The notes beneath the pieces are model-generated. The model did no database searches. It saw only the letters and a list, made by a program, of their open reading frames with translations, and was not told the origin of the DNA. From contig JARGNX010000003.1 in the NCBI GenBank assembly GCA_029210045.1, positions 152,196 to 216,195 on the forward strand: 64,000 bases of DNA. Direction: 5' to 3'. The stretch's first letter is position 1; the number at the start of each line of letters is the position of its first letter. The stretch is from Coxiellaceae bacterium (lineage in GTDB: Bacteria; Pseudomonadota; Gammaproteobacteria; Coxiellales; Coxiellaceae). A program made the position numbers and the translations under genes. Below, in pieces: positions 36,972 through 45,868 of this stretch.

Positions 36972-37841
36972 TTATATATAAAATTGAATGATGGCTTGCA
37001 TGATATCTGTGCCCCACAACAAGCTAACCCAGCCGCCAATGGCGAGGAATGGACCAAATGGTAAGGGAGTATCACGCTGCATACGCTTATTGCACAATAG
37101 TATAATGCTAATGACTAGACTAGTTACGCTGGCTAAAACCAAAATAATAGGCAGCTGCGTGGGTCCGACCCAGGCGCCAAACATCGCTAGCATTTTAAAG
37201 TCACCGTGCCCCATGCCTTCTTTTTTGCGGATGATGTAAAATGCTTTTGCTATAAACCATAGGATCAAATAGCCAATTACAGCGCCGACTATGCTGTCGA
37301 TTGGACCGATTAGGCCGTAGCCACAAGAGATAACTAAACCTAGCCATAATAAGATGTAAGTGATGTTATCGGGAATAAATTGTTGGTCAATATCAATGGC
37401 TGATTGCGCGATTAAGCCCCAAGTTAAAAATACACTAAAAAGTGCTAAGTAAGTGCTGCCAAATTGCCATACGACGATAGCGGATAATATGGCAGTTAGC
37501 GCCTCGATGAGTGGATAGCGCCAACTGATCTTGGTTTTGCAGTGGGCACAACGACCGCGTAACAGTATAAAGCTAATGATCGGGATATTTTGCCATGCAG
37601 TGATGGCGTGTTCACACTTAGGGCAGCGTGACCGTGGTTTGCACAGGTCAAAGCCGGAGTTATCGGGCGTGTAAGGTGTGTCATTTAAAAAGCATTCTGC
37701 TTCACGTTTCCATTGTTTAGCTAGCATTAGCGGGTAACGATAGATCACCACATTTAAAAAACTACCAACGGCTAAGCTGATAATAGCGGTAAAGATGTAT
37801 ATATAAGGTGATGTCAGTAGGTAACTGTAAGTGCTGTCCAT
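36972..37841 (-). CDS. pilD: Prepilin peptidase PilD
   Basis: Inner-membrane aspartyl protease and N-methylase that processes type IV pilins and type II pseudopilins. A cytoplasmic zinc loop (CPKC...CAHC) follows the first membrane helix. The catalytic aspartates lie in AIDIDQQFIPD and in GMGHGDFK. About eight membrane segments. Its ATG overlaps the pilC stop by one base (TAATG), so they are translationally coupled. Confidence 0.95.
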   Translation of the reverse strand: MDSTYSYLLTSPYIYIFTAIISLAVGSFLNVVIYRYPLMLAKQWKREAECFLNDTPYTPDNSGFDLCKPRSRCPKCEHAITAWQNIPIISFILLRGRCAHCKTKISWRYPLIEALTAILSAIVVWQFGSTYLALFSVFLTWGLIAQSAIDIDQQFIPDNITYILLWLGLVISCGYGLIGPIDSIVGAVIGYLILWFIAKAFYIIRKKEGMGHGDFKMLAMFGAWVGPTQLPIILVLASVTSLVISIILLCNKRMQRDTPLPFGPFLAIGGWVSLLWGTDIMQAIIQFYI

Positions 37842-38881
37842 TACATGATATTCCCAAGGTTAAATATTGGCGCGTACATGGCCATTACTAAGCCGCCAAC
37901 GATTACTGCTAATAGTAACATAATCACTGGTTCAAGCCACTGGCTAACCAAGGTGCTGAGTTGGTGTAATTGAAGTTGGTAGTAATTGGCTAAATGCTGA
38001 CAGGTTTGGCTAAGTTGTCCGGTTGATTCGCCGAGCTGTATCATTTGACAGTCAAATGCTGAAAATACAGTAGAGCCTAGCATGTATGTGGCAATCGATT
38101 GGCCTTGTTGTACGCTCAGCACTAGCTTTTGCATCATTTGCTTTATGGCAAAATTGCTCAAGCTAGTATTTGCAGTTGATAGCGTTTTATCAATGCTAAT
38201 GCCCGCGTTTAATAATAAGGCCACTAGGCTATACCAGCGAGAGAGGTTAATCATCAGAGTGAGATTAGAAATAAGCGGTAGCTGTAAAAATAGTTTATCA
38301 ATGAGAAGTTGCAGCCGTTTAATTTTTTTAATGCAAATAGTTAGTACGCAAACAGGAGTGAGGGTGAAAAAAAATATGCGTATACCATGATGTTGGATGT
38401 GCTCTGAGAGTGCTAATGTTATTTGCGTGATATACGGCAGTGGTGCATTGAATTGCTGGTAAATACTTTCAAACTGCGGGATTACCAATATTAGTAAAGC
38501 AATGGTTATGAGTAGCGCGATACTTAGTACGGTGCACGGGTAAAATAATGCTTTTTTAATATTTTGTCGGATGGTTTGCTGTTGCTTGAGCTGCTGATTA
38601 AGTTGTTGAAGGATTGTGCCTAAATCGCCTTGTGTTTCACCGGCAGCGATATAGCTGCAAATCCAAGCAGGTTTTAATTGTAGTTTATGCAGTGCAAGGC
38701 TTAGTGGCAGGCCATTATTAATGCATGATAGGCAGTGTTTATTTATGTGGTGGAGTGATTTATTTTTTGTTTGGCCCAATAGTAAGTCAAATGTTTGATT
38801 GAGAGCTAATCCGCTTTGAAGTCCATAGAGCCACTGATCAAATAAACGAATTAAAAGTTTAGCGGATAATTTATATTTCAT
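37841..38881 (-). CDS. pilC: Type IV pilus inner-membrane platform protein PilC
   Basis: Two T2SSF domains with three strong membrane segments (about residues 150-170, 195-220 and near the C-terminus). The GETQGDLGTIL segment of domain one and the corresponding GESTGQLSQTC of domain two are recognisable. I place the start at 38881 (MKYKLSAKLL), overlapping pilB by 11 bases; a longer frame begins at 38944 but would overlap pilB by 74 bases. With the shorter start, the usual N-terminal cytoplasmic extension is lacking. Confidence 0.88.
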   Translation of the reverse strand: MKYKLSAKLLIRLFDQWLYGLQSGLALNQTFDLLLGQTKNKSLHHINKHCLSCINNGLPLSLALHKLQLKPAWICSYIAAGETQGDLGTILQQLNQQLKQQQTIRQNIKKALFYPCTVLSIALLITIALLILVIPQFESIYQQFNAPLPYITQITLALSEHIQHHGIRIFFFTLTPVCVLTICIKKIKRLQLLIDKLFLQLPLISNLTLMINLSRWYSLVALLLNAGISIDKTLSTANTSLSNFAIKQMMQKLVLSVQQGQSIATYMLGSTVFSAFDCQMIQLGESTGQLSQTCQHLANYYQLQLHQLSTLVSQWLEPVIMLLLAVIVGGLVMAMYAPIFNLGNIM

Positions 38882-40409
38882 GGCTAATGACTCGTGAAAT
38901 TTCAGCTTGATCGGTAATTTGATTCTCAATAAATTGTGCAGCATTCTTTTGTAAAGATAACATGCCTATTTTTTCGGCTTGGTGTTGTAGGTTGTGTCTG
39001 TCCAGTATGTTTTTCATTGCAAAGTCACAGAATGACTCATTCAATGGTAGGACTTCGAATAATCCTTGGCGGCCGTGGTAGCCTTTGTAACAATGATTGC
39101 AATGAGGCTGATTATTTTTACAGATAGGGCAGAGCTTGCGTACCAAGCGTTGAGCGATAATTAGTTTAGTCGTGTTAATAATATGGTGCAGTGGAATTTT
39201 CATATGTTGTAAGCGAATGATGGTTTCGACACAGCTGTTAGTGTGCAGCGTGCTTAATACCAGATGACCCGTCTGCGCAGCTTTTATAGCCGTATTTGCC
39301 GTTTCTTGATCACGAATTTCGCCAATCATGATGATGTCAGGGTCCTGGCGTAATAAGGTGCGCAATAATATATGGAAATCGAGTCCAATATTTGTTTGCG
39401 TGCTCATTTGATTAAGGTAGGGCAGTTCAATTTCGATTGGATTTTCAATGGTGCATATATTTTTTTGCGCATCATTTAGATAATTGAGTAATGCATAAAG
39501 CGTATTGGTCTTTCCGCTACCTGTTGGTCCTGTGACCAATATTAAACCTTGATTGCATTGCTTGGTTTTTTTTATCTGAATTAATTGTTGGGGTGTTAAG
39601 CCGAGTTGATTAAGTTGTAAAGCATGCTGTCGGGCGTTATTTAAACGGATAACTGATTTTTCTCCGTGCAAGCTGGCGCAAGTGCTAAACCGGCAGTCGA
39701 ATTTCTCTGATGCAGTTGAGATAAAGTTAAAGCGGCCATCTTGTGGTTTACGTTGTTCACTGATATCGAGTTGACATAAGACTTTTAAGCGTGAGATCAA
39801 GGGTTGATGAAAATTTTTATGCAGTTTTGCGATAGTATACAGTAATCCATCGAGACGAAAGCGTATTAGGCTATGGTTGTGCTTGGCTTCAATGTGAATG
39901 TCTGAGGCATTTTTGCTAATGGCATCATTAAATAAATGCTTGGTTAGAACAGCAGCATAATCCTCAGCGCACTTGTGATGTGTTTGGTAATAGCAAATTT
40001 GTGCCATAACATGCGTGAGTGTTTGTTGAAATTGACTATGAGTGCAAAAGACAATCTTAATTTTTTCAGTGTAATGATATTTTATTTGATCGATATGTGC
40101 GATGTGATTCGGGTCTGATAAGTAAACTGTTACTGTATGGTCCGTAACGAGCGGTAAGCACTGCCATTGATTAAGTGGTAGTTGTGATAGCTTTTGCCAA
40201 TCACTGGTTCCGAATTGTTGGTAGTTGAGTGCTTGATAGTAGTGTGAGTAATAGTTAGCTATGGTTTGCGCAATATCATCCTCACTAAGTTTACAGTTAT
40301 TGATTAAGTATGACATGGCGTCGTCTGGGATTTTTTCGGTATATTTTGCGAGGTGATCTTTTTGAATTAAATTAGCTTCACACATGATAAACAGTAGTAT
40401 ATTTTGCAT
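38871..40409 (-). CDS. pilB: Type IV pilus extension ATPase PilB
   Basis: Hexameric secretion ATPase that drives pilin assembly. An N-terminal GspE-like domain is followed by Walker A (GPTGSGKTNTL), the Asp box GEIRDQETA and the His box TGHLVLSTLHTN. A tetracysteine zinc module (CPICKNNQPHCNHC) lies near residue 415. 512 residues is a little short for the family. The ATG is four bases after the pilin stop and the ribosome-binding site is weak, so translational coupling is likely. Confidence 0.93.
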   Translation of the reverse strand: MQNILLFIMCEANLIQKDHLAKYTEKIPDDAMSYLINNCKLSEDDIAQTIANYYSHYYQALNYQQFGTSDWQKLSQLPLNQWQCLPLVTDHTVTVYLSDPNHIAHIDQIKYHYTEKIKIVFCTHSQFQQTLTHVMAQICYYQTHHKCAEDYAAVLTKHLFNDAISKNASDIHIEAKHNHSLIRFRLDGLLYTIAKLHKNFHQPLISRLKVLCQLDISEQRKPQDGRFNFISTASEKFDCRFSTCASLHGEKSVIRLNNARQHALQLNQLGLTPQQLIQIKKTKQCNQGLILVTGPTGSGKTNTLYALLNYLNDAQKNICTIENPIEIELPYLNQMSTQTNIGLDFHILLRTLLRQDPDIIMIGEIRDQETANTAIKAAQTGHLVLSTLHTNSCVETIIRLQHMKIPLHHIINTTKLIIAQRLVRKLCPICKNNQPHCNHCYKGYHGRQGLFEVLPLNESFCDFAMKNILDRHNLQHQAEKIGMLSLQKNAAQFIENQITDQAEISRVISHEI

Positions 40410-40413
40410 TGCG

Positions 40414-40833
40414 TTAACTCATTAATCCGGACTTAATGGCCCCGCCTGATTTTTGCCAGCTCAGTTGATGGTTTTTAATAATGGGTTTAAGCGCAAATGT
40501 ATCTTGTTTGCTGATACCGTTTTGGCTTTTAGGGGTAACAGTTATAATGCCATTGCGAACATCTAGTTTGTCAACTAAGCCTGCTTGACTACCTGCTTTG
40601 AGGGCAACAGGTATGCCGTGTTTGCCGCTGTCACATGACTTTAGGTCACCTAGCATTTGGTAGCATAGTGTTACGCTAATTTTATAGGGCGCGGTTGCAC
40701 TGATCAGTTCGCTTAAGCGTGCGCGTTTGGTGTAATTTTGATAGGCTGGTATGCCCGCAGCCGCTAGAATGCCGACAATAGTTACAGCTATCATCAATTC
40801 AATTAAACTAAATGCACCTGTTAGTTGCTTCAT
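40414..40833 (-). CDS. Type IV major pilin-like protein with variant cleavage site
   Basis: 139-residue prepilin. The hydrophobic N-terminal helix (FSLIELMIAVTIVGILAAAG) and a globular domain with two cysteines (C52 and C63) fit a PilA/PilE-type pilin. The processing site reads TGAFSLIE, with an alanine between the usual glycine and the phenylalanine. Cleavage after Ala7 would keep glutamate at position +5, as PilD substrates require, but puts alanine rather than glycine at -1. First gene of the pilin-pilB-pilC-pilD group. Confidence 0.88.
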   Translation of the reverse strand: MKQLTGAFSLIELMIAVTIVGILAAAGIPAYQNYTKRARLSELISATAPYKISVTLCYQMLGDLKSCDSGKHGIPVALKAGSQAGLVDKLDVRNGIITVTPKSQNGISKQDTFALKPIIKNHQLSWQKSGGAIKSGLMS

Positions 40834-41087
40834 ATTAAACCCTCATTAAAAGTGTTGAGCATTAATGAGTTATAAGCTATGTTCTGGTGCTGGCATATAC
40901 CGTTTTAAACACGGGGGTAAGTGAGCTGCTTGTAACTTCAGTATTATTCGAATGTTTGCATTTTTAATCATTATTATATATTTTGATATATAAAAGTTCA
41001 TATAGGAAGGTTATCTCTAATCATTGCCCCATCCAACTCATTAAGGCTAGAATTACACTCGCCTTTTCTTATATATGGATGTGACTC

Positions 41088-43094
41088 ATGACAAAAAAAT
41101 GGATGGCTTTATTTAATGCGACCATTGGAGTTTTTTTATGCTTTATTGGTGCCGTTACTTTTGCGAATCAATCTGCAGACTCTATTTTAAATACACTGGT
41201 TCCAAATGGAACTGTGTTAAGTATGGCGCATGATAAAGCTAATAATGCTTTATATATTGCTGGCCGATTTGCTGGGTTTGGTGTAAAAACAGGCGGTGGT
41301 GCCATTCTTGATCATAGTGGTAAATTGATACAGCAACCACCCGTATTTAATGGCCGTACATTTGCTTCAATTTCAGATGGGAATGGTGGATTTTATGTCG
41401 GAGGGGATTTTAGTGATGTTAATGCAACTGGTATAAAGCATATTGCTCACGTAAATGGTGATGGAACGATTGATAGTCAATTCAAGCCCATTGTGAATGC
41501 AGCTGTAAAACATTTTTCAATGATTGCGGGTCAGTTATACGCGGCAAGCGATAGAAATGTTGTCGAAATTGATATTCGATCGGGTGTTGTAAATCCCGCA
41601 TTTTCGCTTAGTACAGATAATATAATTACTGCAATGCATGTAACTAATTTTGGCGTCTATATTGGCGGTATTTTTCACCATGTCAATGGTATGGCTATAG
41701 CTCACTTTGCAAAAGCTAGCCGAAATACTGGTGTGGTTGATGCTCATTATTACAGGGCGAGCAGTATGGTTAGTCAAATACTCTCAAGGCCAAATGATGA
41801 GCTGTTTTTAGTAATGAACGCTATTAACGAAAGAATTATAAAATTGCATGAGATAGCAGGAACGGTTAATAGTAACTTTAATGTAGGTAGAATTCGTCAA
41901 GCGGCTATAGATGCTGCGATAGATGGAAATTGGTTGTATGTGTCTTTCAGTAACCTCCCGTTTCTTCGGCGTTATAATATTTTTTCTGGAGCGTTAGATA
42001 TTGGCTTCCCTGTTCGTCTCAATAAAGCACCAAAAATAATAGGCTTTGATGGTCAGTATCTGTATATGTCAGGAGGATTTACATTAATAAATGGTAGCTC
42101 AGCAGTTAAGTATTTTGCGCGACTTGATAAGACATCTTGGCAGCTTGACAAAACATACCATCAAATCTTTTTGCATAGACCGGTCACAATGACGGTAGAT
42201 AACGACAAAGTATTTGTAGGCGGTTATTTTATCGGGGTCGGTAAACAAGGCCCCAGTTATTTGGCTAAGATCGATTTAACAACCGGCCTGCTTGATCCGT
42301 CATTTAGTCCAAAAATAAATAGTTATGTTGATGCTATTGCGCTGAATAATGACCGGTTATTTATTGGTGGTGAATTCTCTGCAATTGATGATCAACCGGC
42401 GCAGCATATTGCCATGCTGTCGACAGCAGGGGTTGTGGATGGCAGTTTTGTTCCTCATGCCGATGGTAATGTGTATGTTCTGAAAAAGCACCGTGGCTAT
42501 TTATATGCTGGGGGCACATTTCGACACATGGGTGGGCGAACGGCTAGGTTTTTAACACGGTTTAAATTAGCAACACTTACGCAGGACACGACTTTTGATT
42601 TTGGTCAAGACAATGCCGTGTGGGATGTAGCTTTTAGTGGCAAATATTTATTTGTCGGTGGTGAATTTACTAATAAATTAAATGAATACTCTTTAGATAC
42701 TGGTATAAAGCTGCCGCAATTCAAACCGATAATCAATGGCACGGTCAAGCGCTTATTATTTGATGTGGATCACTTGTATGCAACGGGTTATTTTCCTCAG
42801 GTGATTGTTAGATTAAATCCTCGTACAGGTGCTGGTAGGCCTAAGTTTAAACCAACGTTACATACTAGAGGGTTTGCTTTAGCGAAGTATGGTAATTATA
42901 TTTATGTCGGTACAGATCAAGGCTTGGTTCGTCTAGACAGTATTACTGGTGAAAGTGATACCGACTTTCAATCACATGCTGATGATATTGTTTATAACCT
43001 ACTAACCGATGGAAATCGGTTGTTTATGGCAGGTTACTATTGGCATATTTTTGATAAATTTGTGCCATATATATCGGACACTGTGCTCCAGTAA
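41088..43094 (+). CDS. Secreted delta-60-like repeat protein
   Basis: 668 residues with a signal peptide (cleaved near residue 26, after TFA). The mature part is a series of about eight repeats with a GGxF core (VGGDFSDVNA, IGGIFHHVNG, VGGYFIGVG, IGGEFSAID, AGGTFRHMGG, VGGEFTN and others), spaced 45-80 residues. This resembles delta-60 repeats, thought to form beta-propeller-like structures. The function is unknown. It stands alone between the pilin group and the catabolic operon; the 254 bases upstream hold no other gene. Confidence 0.75.
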   Translation: MTKKWMALFNATIGVFLCFIGAVTFANQSADSILNTLVPNGTVLSMAHDKANNALYIAGRFAGFGVKTGGGAILDHSGKLIQQPPVFNGRTFASISDGNGGFYVGGDFSDVNATGIKHIAHVNGDGTIDSQFKPIVNAAVKHFSMIAGQLYAASDRNVVEIDIRSGVVNPAFSLSTDNIITAMHVTNFGVYIGGIFHHVNGMAIAHFAKASRNTGVVDAHYYRASSMVSQILSRPNDELFLVMNAINERIIKLHEIAGTVNSNFNVGRIRQAAIDAAIDGNWLYVSFSNLPFLRRYNIFSGALDIGFPVRLNKAPKIIGFDGQYLYMSGGFTLINGSSAVKYFARLDKTSWQLDKTYHQIFLHRPVTMTVDNDKVFVGGYFIGVGKQGPSYLAKIDLTTGLLDPSFSPKINSYVDAIALNNDRLFIGGEFSAIDDQPAQHIAMLSTAGVVDGSFVPHADGNVYVLKKHRGYLYAGGTFRHMGGRTARFLTRFKLATLTQDTTFDFGQDNAVWDVAFSGKYLFVGGEFTNKLNEYSLDTGIKLPQFKPIINGTVKRLLFDVDHLYATGYFPQVIVRLNPRTGAGRPKFKPTLHTRGFALAKYGNYIYVGTDQGLVRLDSITGESDTDFQSHADDIVYNLLTDGNRLFMAGYYWHIFDKFVPYISDTVLQ

Positions 43095-43422
43095 GTAACC
43101 ACTGGGGGCGGTGTTCTGCATTGCAAAAATAGAATTGACTATGATCTATATACTTGATGATGAAGGTCAAGCTATAAGTGTTGTTTCAATTTTTCCTATC
43201 AGCGCAGAACATTTAATAATAATATAATATATCTGTGTTATCATATATTCATTAGATAAATACTTTAATATCGATGTGAAATGAGAAGCTGTAGTAGTTA
43301 GCACGGCATACATTGCTCGTTATCTACTTGATATTTCAAAATATTCCTGGCAGGGCAATGTGGGTATATTTGGTTATACTCATACATTAACGATAAATGA
43401 ACATATATAAAGGTATAAAGCG
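43095..43422. other. Intergenic region before the catabolic operon
   Basis: 328 AT-rich bases with no supported gene. TATACT at 43375-43380 is a candidate -10 box for the operon, 43 bases before its first ATG; its -35 is poor. AAAGGT at 43410-43415 is a plausible ribosome-binding site for the first gene. No hairpin followed by a T-tract was found. Confidence 0.5.
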
Positions 43423-44262
43423 ATGCGTAGAATTGATTTACATTGTTACCCAAACACCCAGAAGTGGATTGATTGCCAAGGGCCTTATGTTGAAGCGTTA
43501 GCAGCTTATTGGAAGCGTGAATGGGCGGCTAAAAGTGAAGAGGACGTAGTAAAAGATTTTGAAGACGGCGGTGTTGAGGCAGTATTAGTCGCGTTGGATT
43601 TATCAACCACCATTAACACGCCACCTTGTGATAATGACTATGTTGCTGGAATGCGTGACCGCCATGATTGTATTATTCAAGCATGGGGTGCCGTTGAGCC
43701 AAGCATGGGCCAAGTGGCCATCGATGAAGCTAAACATGCGATTAACGATTTACATATGCTCGGTTTTCACTTTCATCCGATCATGCAGCACTTTCGTGTG
43801 GATGATCAAAGATTCTATCCTTTGTTCGAAGAAATCAATGCTCTGAATGTTCCCGTTATGATTGATGTGGGAATGACAGGCATGGGTGCTGGCACACCTG
43901 GTGGTATGGGTGCGCGAACACGTCATGCACATCCAGAAGCGATTGATAATTTAGCGGCTGATTTTCCTGACTTGACGATTATCATGGCACACCCAGGCTA
44001 CCCTTGGATCGATGAAACGACTGTCGTAGCGTTGCATAAAGCCAATGTTTATTGGGAGATGTCTGGTTGGGGACCAAAATACTTACCAGAATCTATTAAG
44101 CGCGATATGCGGACACGACTTAAAGACAAAATGATGTTTGGTAGTGATTACCCCAGTATTCCATATGAAAAGCTACATCGTGAATGGGCGGATATGGGTT
44201 GGAAAGATGAAATCCTTGAAGGCTTCTACCACGGTAATGCTGAACGTGTGTTGGGGTTATAG
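43423..44262 (+). CDS. Amidohydrolase-2 family metal-dependent hydrolase or decarboxylase
   Basis: TIM-barrel metalloenzyme of 279 residues. Family landmarks: IDLHCYP at the N-terminus, FHFHP near residue 116, MAHPGYPW near 187 and FGSDYPSIPY near 240 with the conserved aspartate. This family includes aromatic-acid decarboxylases and lactonases; the substrate is not evident. The first metal motif has one histidine (DLHCY), not HxH. First gene of a six-gene operon; the crotonase follows after three bases. Confidence 0.82.
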   Translation: MRRIDLHCYPNTQKWIDCQGPYVEALAAYWKREWAAKSEEDVVKDFEDGGVEAVLVALDLSTTINTPPCDNDYVAGMRDRHDCIIQAWGAVEPSMGQVAIDEAKHAINDLHMLGFHFHPIMQHFRVDDQRFYPLFEEINALNVPVMIDVGMTGMGAGTPGGMGARTRHAHPEAIDNLAADFPDLTIIMAHPGYPWIDETTVVALHKANVYWEMSGWGPKYLPESIKRDMRTRLKDKMMFGSDYPSIPYEKLHREWADMGWKDEILEGFYHGNAERVLGL

Positions 44263-44264
44263 TC

Positions 44265-45056
44265 ATGCAATTTATTCAAACTCAACAAATTGAACACACA
44301 CTTTATATAACCATTAATCGTCCTGAAGTGCTAAATGCGTTGAGCCCCACGGTATATCACGAGCTAAGTTTGGTGTTAGATGAGTTAGAGTCCAATGATG
44401 AGTTATGGCTAGGCGTATTAACAGGCGCCGGTGAACGTGCATTCTCTGCTGGTCGTGATTTGAAACAAATGGCGGCGATCGCCAAAGGCAGTGACGAAGA
44501 AAAACAAGCAGAAGCAGAGCTATGGAAAAAGACCACACGCTTAACTGATCGTTTTTATTATTCAAAACCACTGATTGCTAAATTAAATGGCTTAGCTTTT
44601 GGTGGTGGTTTCGAGTTGGCACTGGCTTGCGACATTATTGTTGCGGCTGAGCATGTCAAAATGGGATTGCCTGAGCCGCGTCGTGGACTGATTGCCATGG
44701 CAGGAGGCGTGCATCGTTTGCCTCGACAAATAGGTTTGAAAGCAGCAATGGGGTATTTATTAACGGGTCGTCCAATGACGGCGCAGCGGGGTTATGAATT
44801 AGGTTTGGTGAATGAGGTAGTGCCCGCAGAAGAATTAGATCAAGCGGTTGAGCGATGGGTAAATGATATGTTGCAATGTGCGCCATTATCACTGCGTTCT
44901 ACTAAGCAATGTGTTATGCAAGGCATGAATGTTTCTTTAGAAGAGGCCATGCAAAGTAAATACAGCTGGGAAGAAAAACGTAAAGCCAGTGAAGACAGAT
45001 TAGAAGGACCACGTGCATTTACAGAAAAACGTGAGCCTAAATGGCAAGGTAAATAA
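44265..45056 (+). CDS. Enoyl-CoA hydratase (crotonase family), catalytic pair present
   Basis: 263 residues. The oxyanion-hole segment SAGRDLKQM and the GGGFELALACD segment carry one catalytic glutamate; LPEPRRGL carries the second. Both glutamates of the classical hydratase are present, so a true hydration step is likely. It is the second gene of the operon, with the SDR 34 bases downstream. Confidence 0.88.
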   Translation: MQFIQTQQIEHTLYITINRPEVLNALSPTVYHELSLVLDELESNDELWLGVLTGAGERAFSAGRDLKQMAAIAKGSDEEKQAEAELWKKTTRLTDRFYYSKPLIAKLNGLAFGGGFELALACDIIVAAEHVKMGLPEPRRGLIAMAGGVHRLPRQIGLKAAMGYLLTGRPMTAQRGYELGLVNEVVPAEELDQAVERWVNDMLQCAPLSLRSTKQCVMQGMNVSLEEAMQSKYSWEEKRKASEDRLEGPRAFTEKREPKWQGK

Positions 45057-45090
45057 ATTATAACGATGGATAGATGTAGGAGTATGAAAA

Positions 45091-45852
45091 ATGACAGATA
45101 AACGAGTTGCATTAGTGACGGGTTCCTCATCTGGAATTGGTGCTGCAGTAGCCACTGCTTTAGCTAAAGCAGGCTATAACGTGATTGTTAATTACAGCAG
45201 TAACCCTGATTCAGGTGCTAAAACGGTAGAGGCATGTAATAAAGCAGGTTCTGATACGCTATTGGTGCAGTGTGATGTATCCAATGAAGAAAGCGTAACA
45301 AAAATGGTTGATGCTATTAAGGAAAAATATAATCGCTTGGATGTGGTATGCAGTAATGCAGGTACGTCTATAGATACGCCGCCTAAACAATTTGATGAGG
45401 TGACAGTTGAAGACTGGGACCGTGTTTTTTCAGTGAATGTGCGAGGCTTATTTTTAATTGCGAAACATACACGCAAGTTACTTGAGGCTTCAGATAATGC
45501 GGCTATGGTAAATACAGCTTCAATAGTGGGTATGCGTCCAGGAGCGCAGCCGTTGCCATATTCTGCTTCTAAAGCAGCGATAATCAGCATGACACAAACG
45601 TTGTGTAATGCCATGGGTCCGAATGTGCGCGTCAATGCAATTGCCCCCGGTTGGATGGAAGGCAAATGGATGGAATGGATGCTGCAAGATAACTACGATA
45701 AATTAATGACCCGTCGAGCTAAACAAACACCACTCAAGCGTTGCGTTACTGCAGAAGATGTAGCAGAGGTTGTATTGACGTTAGTGGAGCATATGCATTT
45801 TGTAACGGGTGAAACCATTGTTATTGATGGTGGATTTGCTAAAACCACCTAG
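45091..45852 (+). CDS. Short-chain dehydrogenase/reductase
   Basis: 253-residue classical SDR. The cofactor motif GSSSGIG is at 11-17, NAG near 90, catalytic Ser144 and the YSASK motif (Tyr157, Lys161). It probably oxidises a hydroxyacyl-CoA intermediate in place of a conventional 3-hydroxyacyl-CoA dehydrogenase, which is absent from the operon; this is inferred from context. GTAGGAG lies 14 bases before the ATG. Confidence 0.88.
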   Translation: MTDKRVALVTGSSSGIGAAVATALAKAGYNVIVNYSSNPDSGAKTVEACNKAGSDTLLVQCDVSNEESVTKMVDAIKEKYNRLDVVCSNAGTSIDTPPKQFDEVTVEDWDRVFSVNVRGLFLIAKHTRKLLEASDNAAMVNTASIVGMRPGAQPLPYSASKAAIISMTQTLCNAMGPNVRVNAIAPGWMEGKWMEWMLQDNYDKLMTRRAKQTPLKRCVTAEDVAEVVLTLVEHMHFVTGETIVIDGGFAKTT

Positions 45853-45868
45853 AGAAGAGGGCAAATAA

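Noticed and set aside
38881-38944. A longer PilC starting at 38944
   Set aside because: It would overlap pilB by 74 bases and the extra residues do not resemble the PilC N-terminal domain; the 38881 start is preferred, though not proven.
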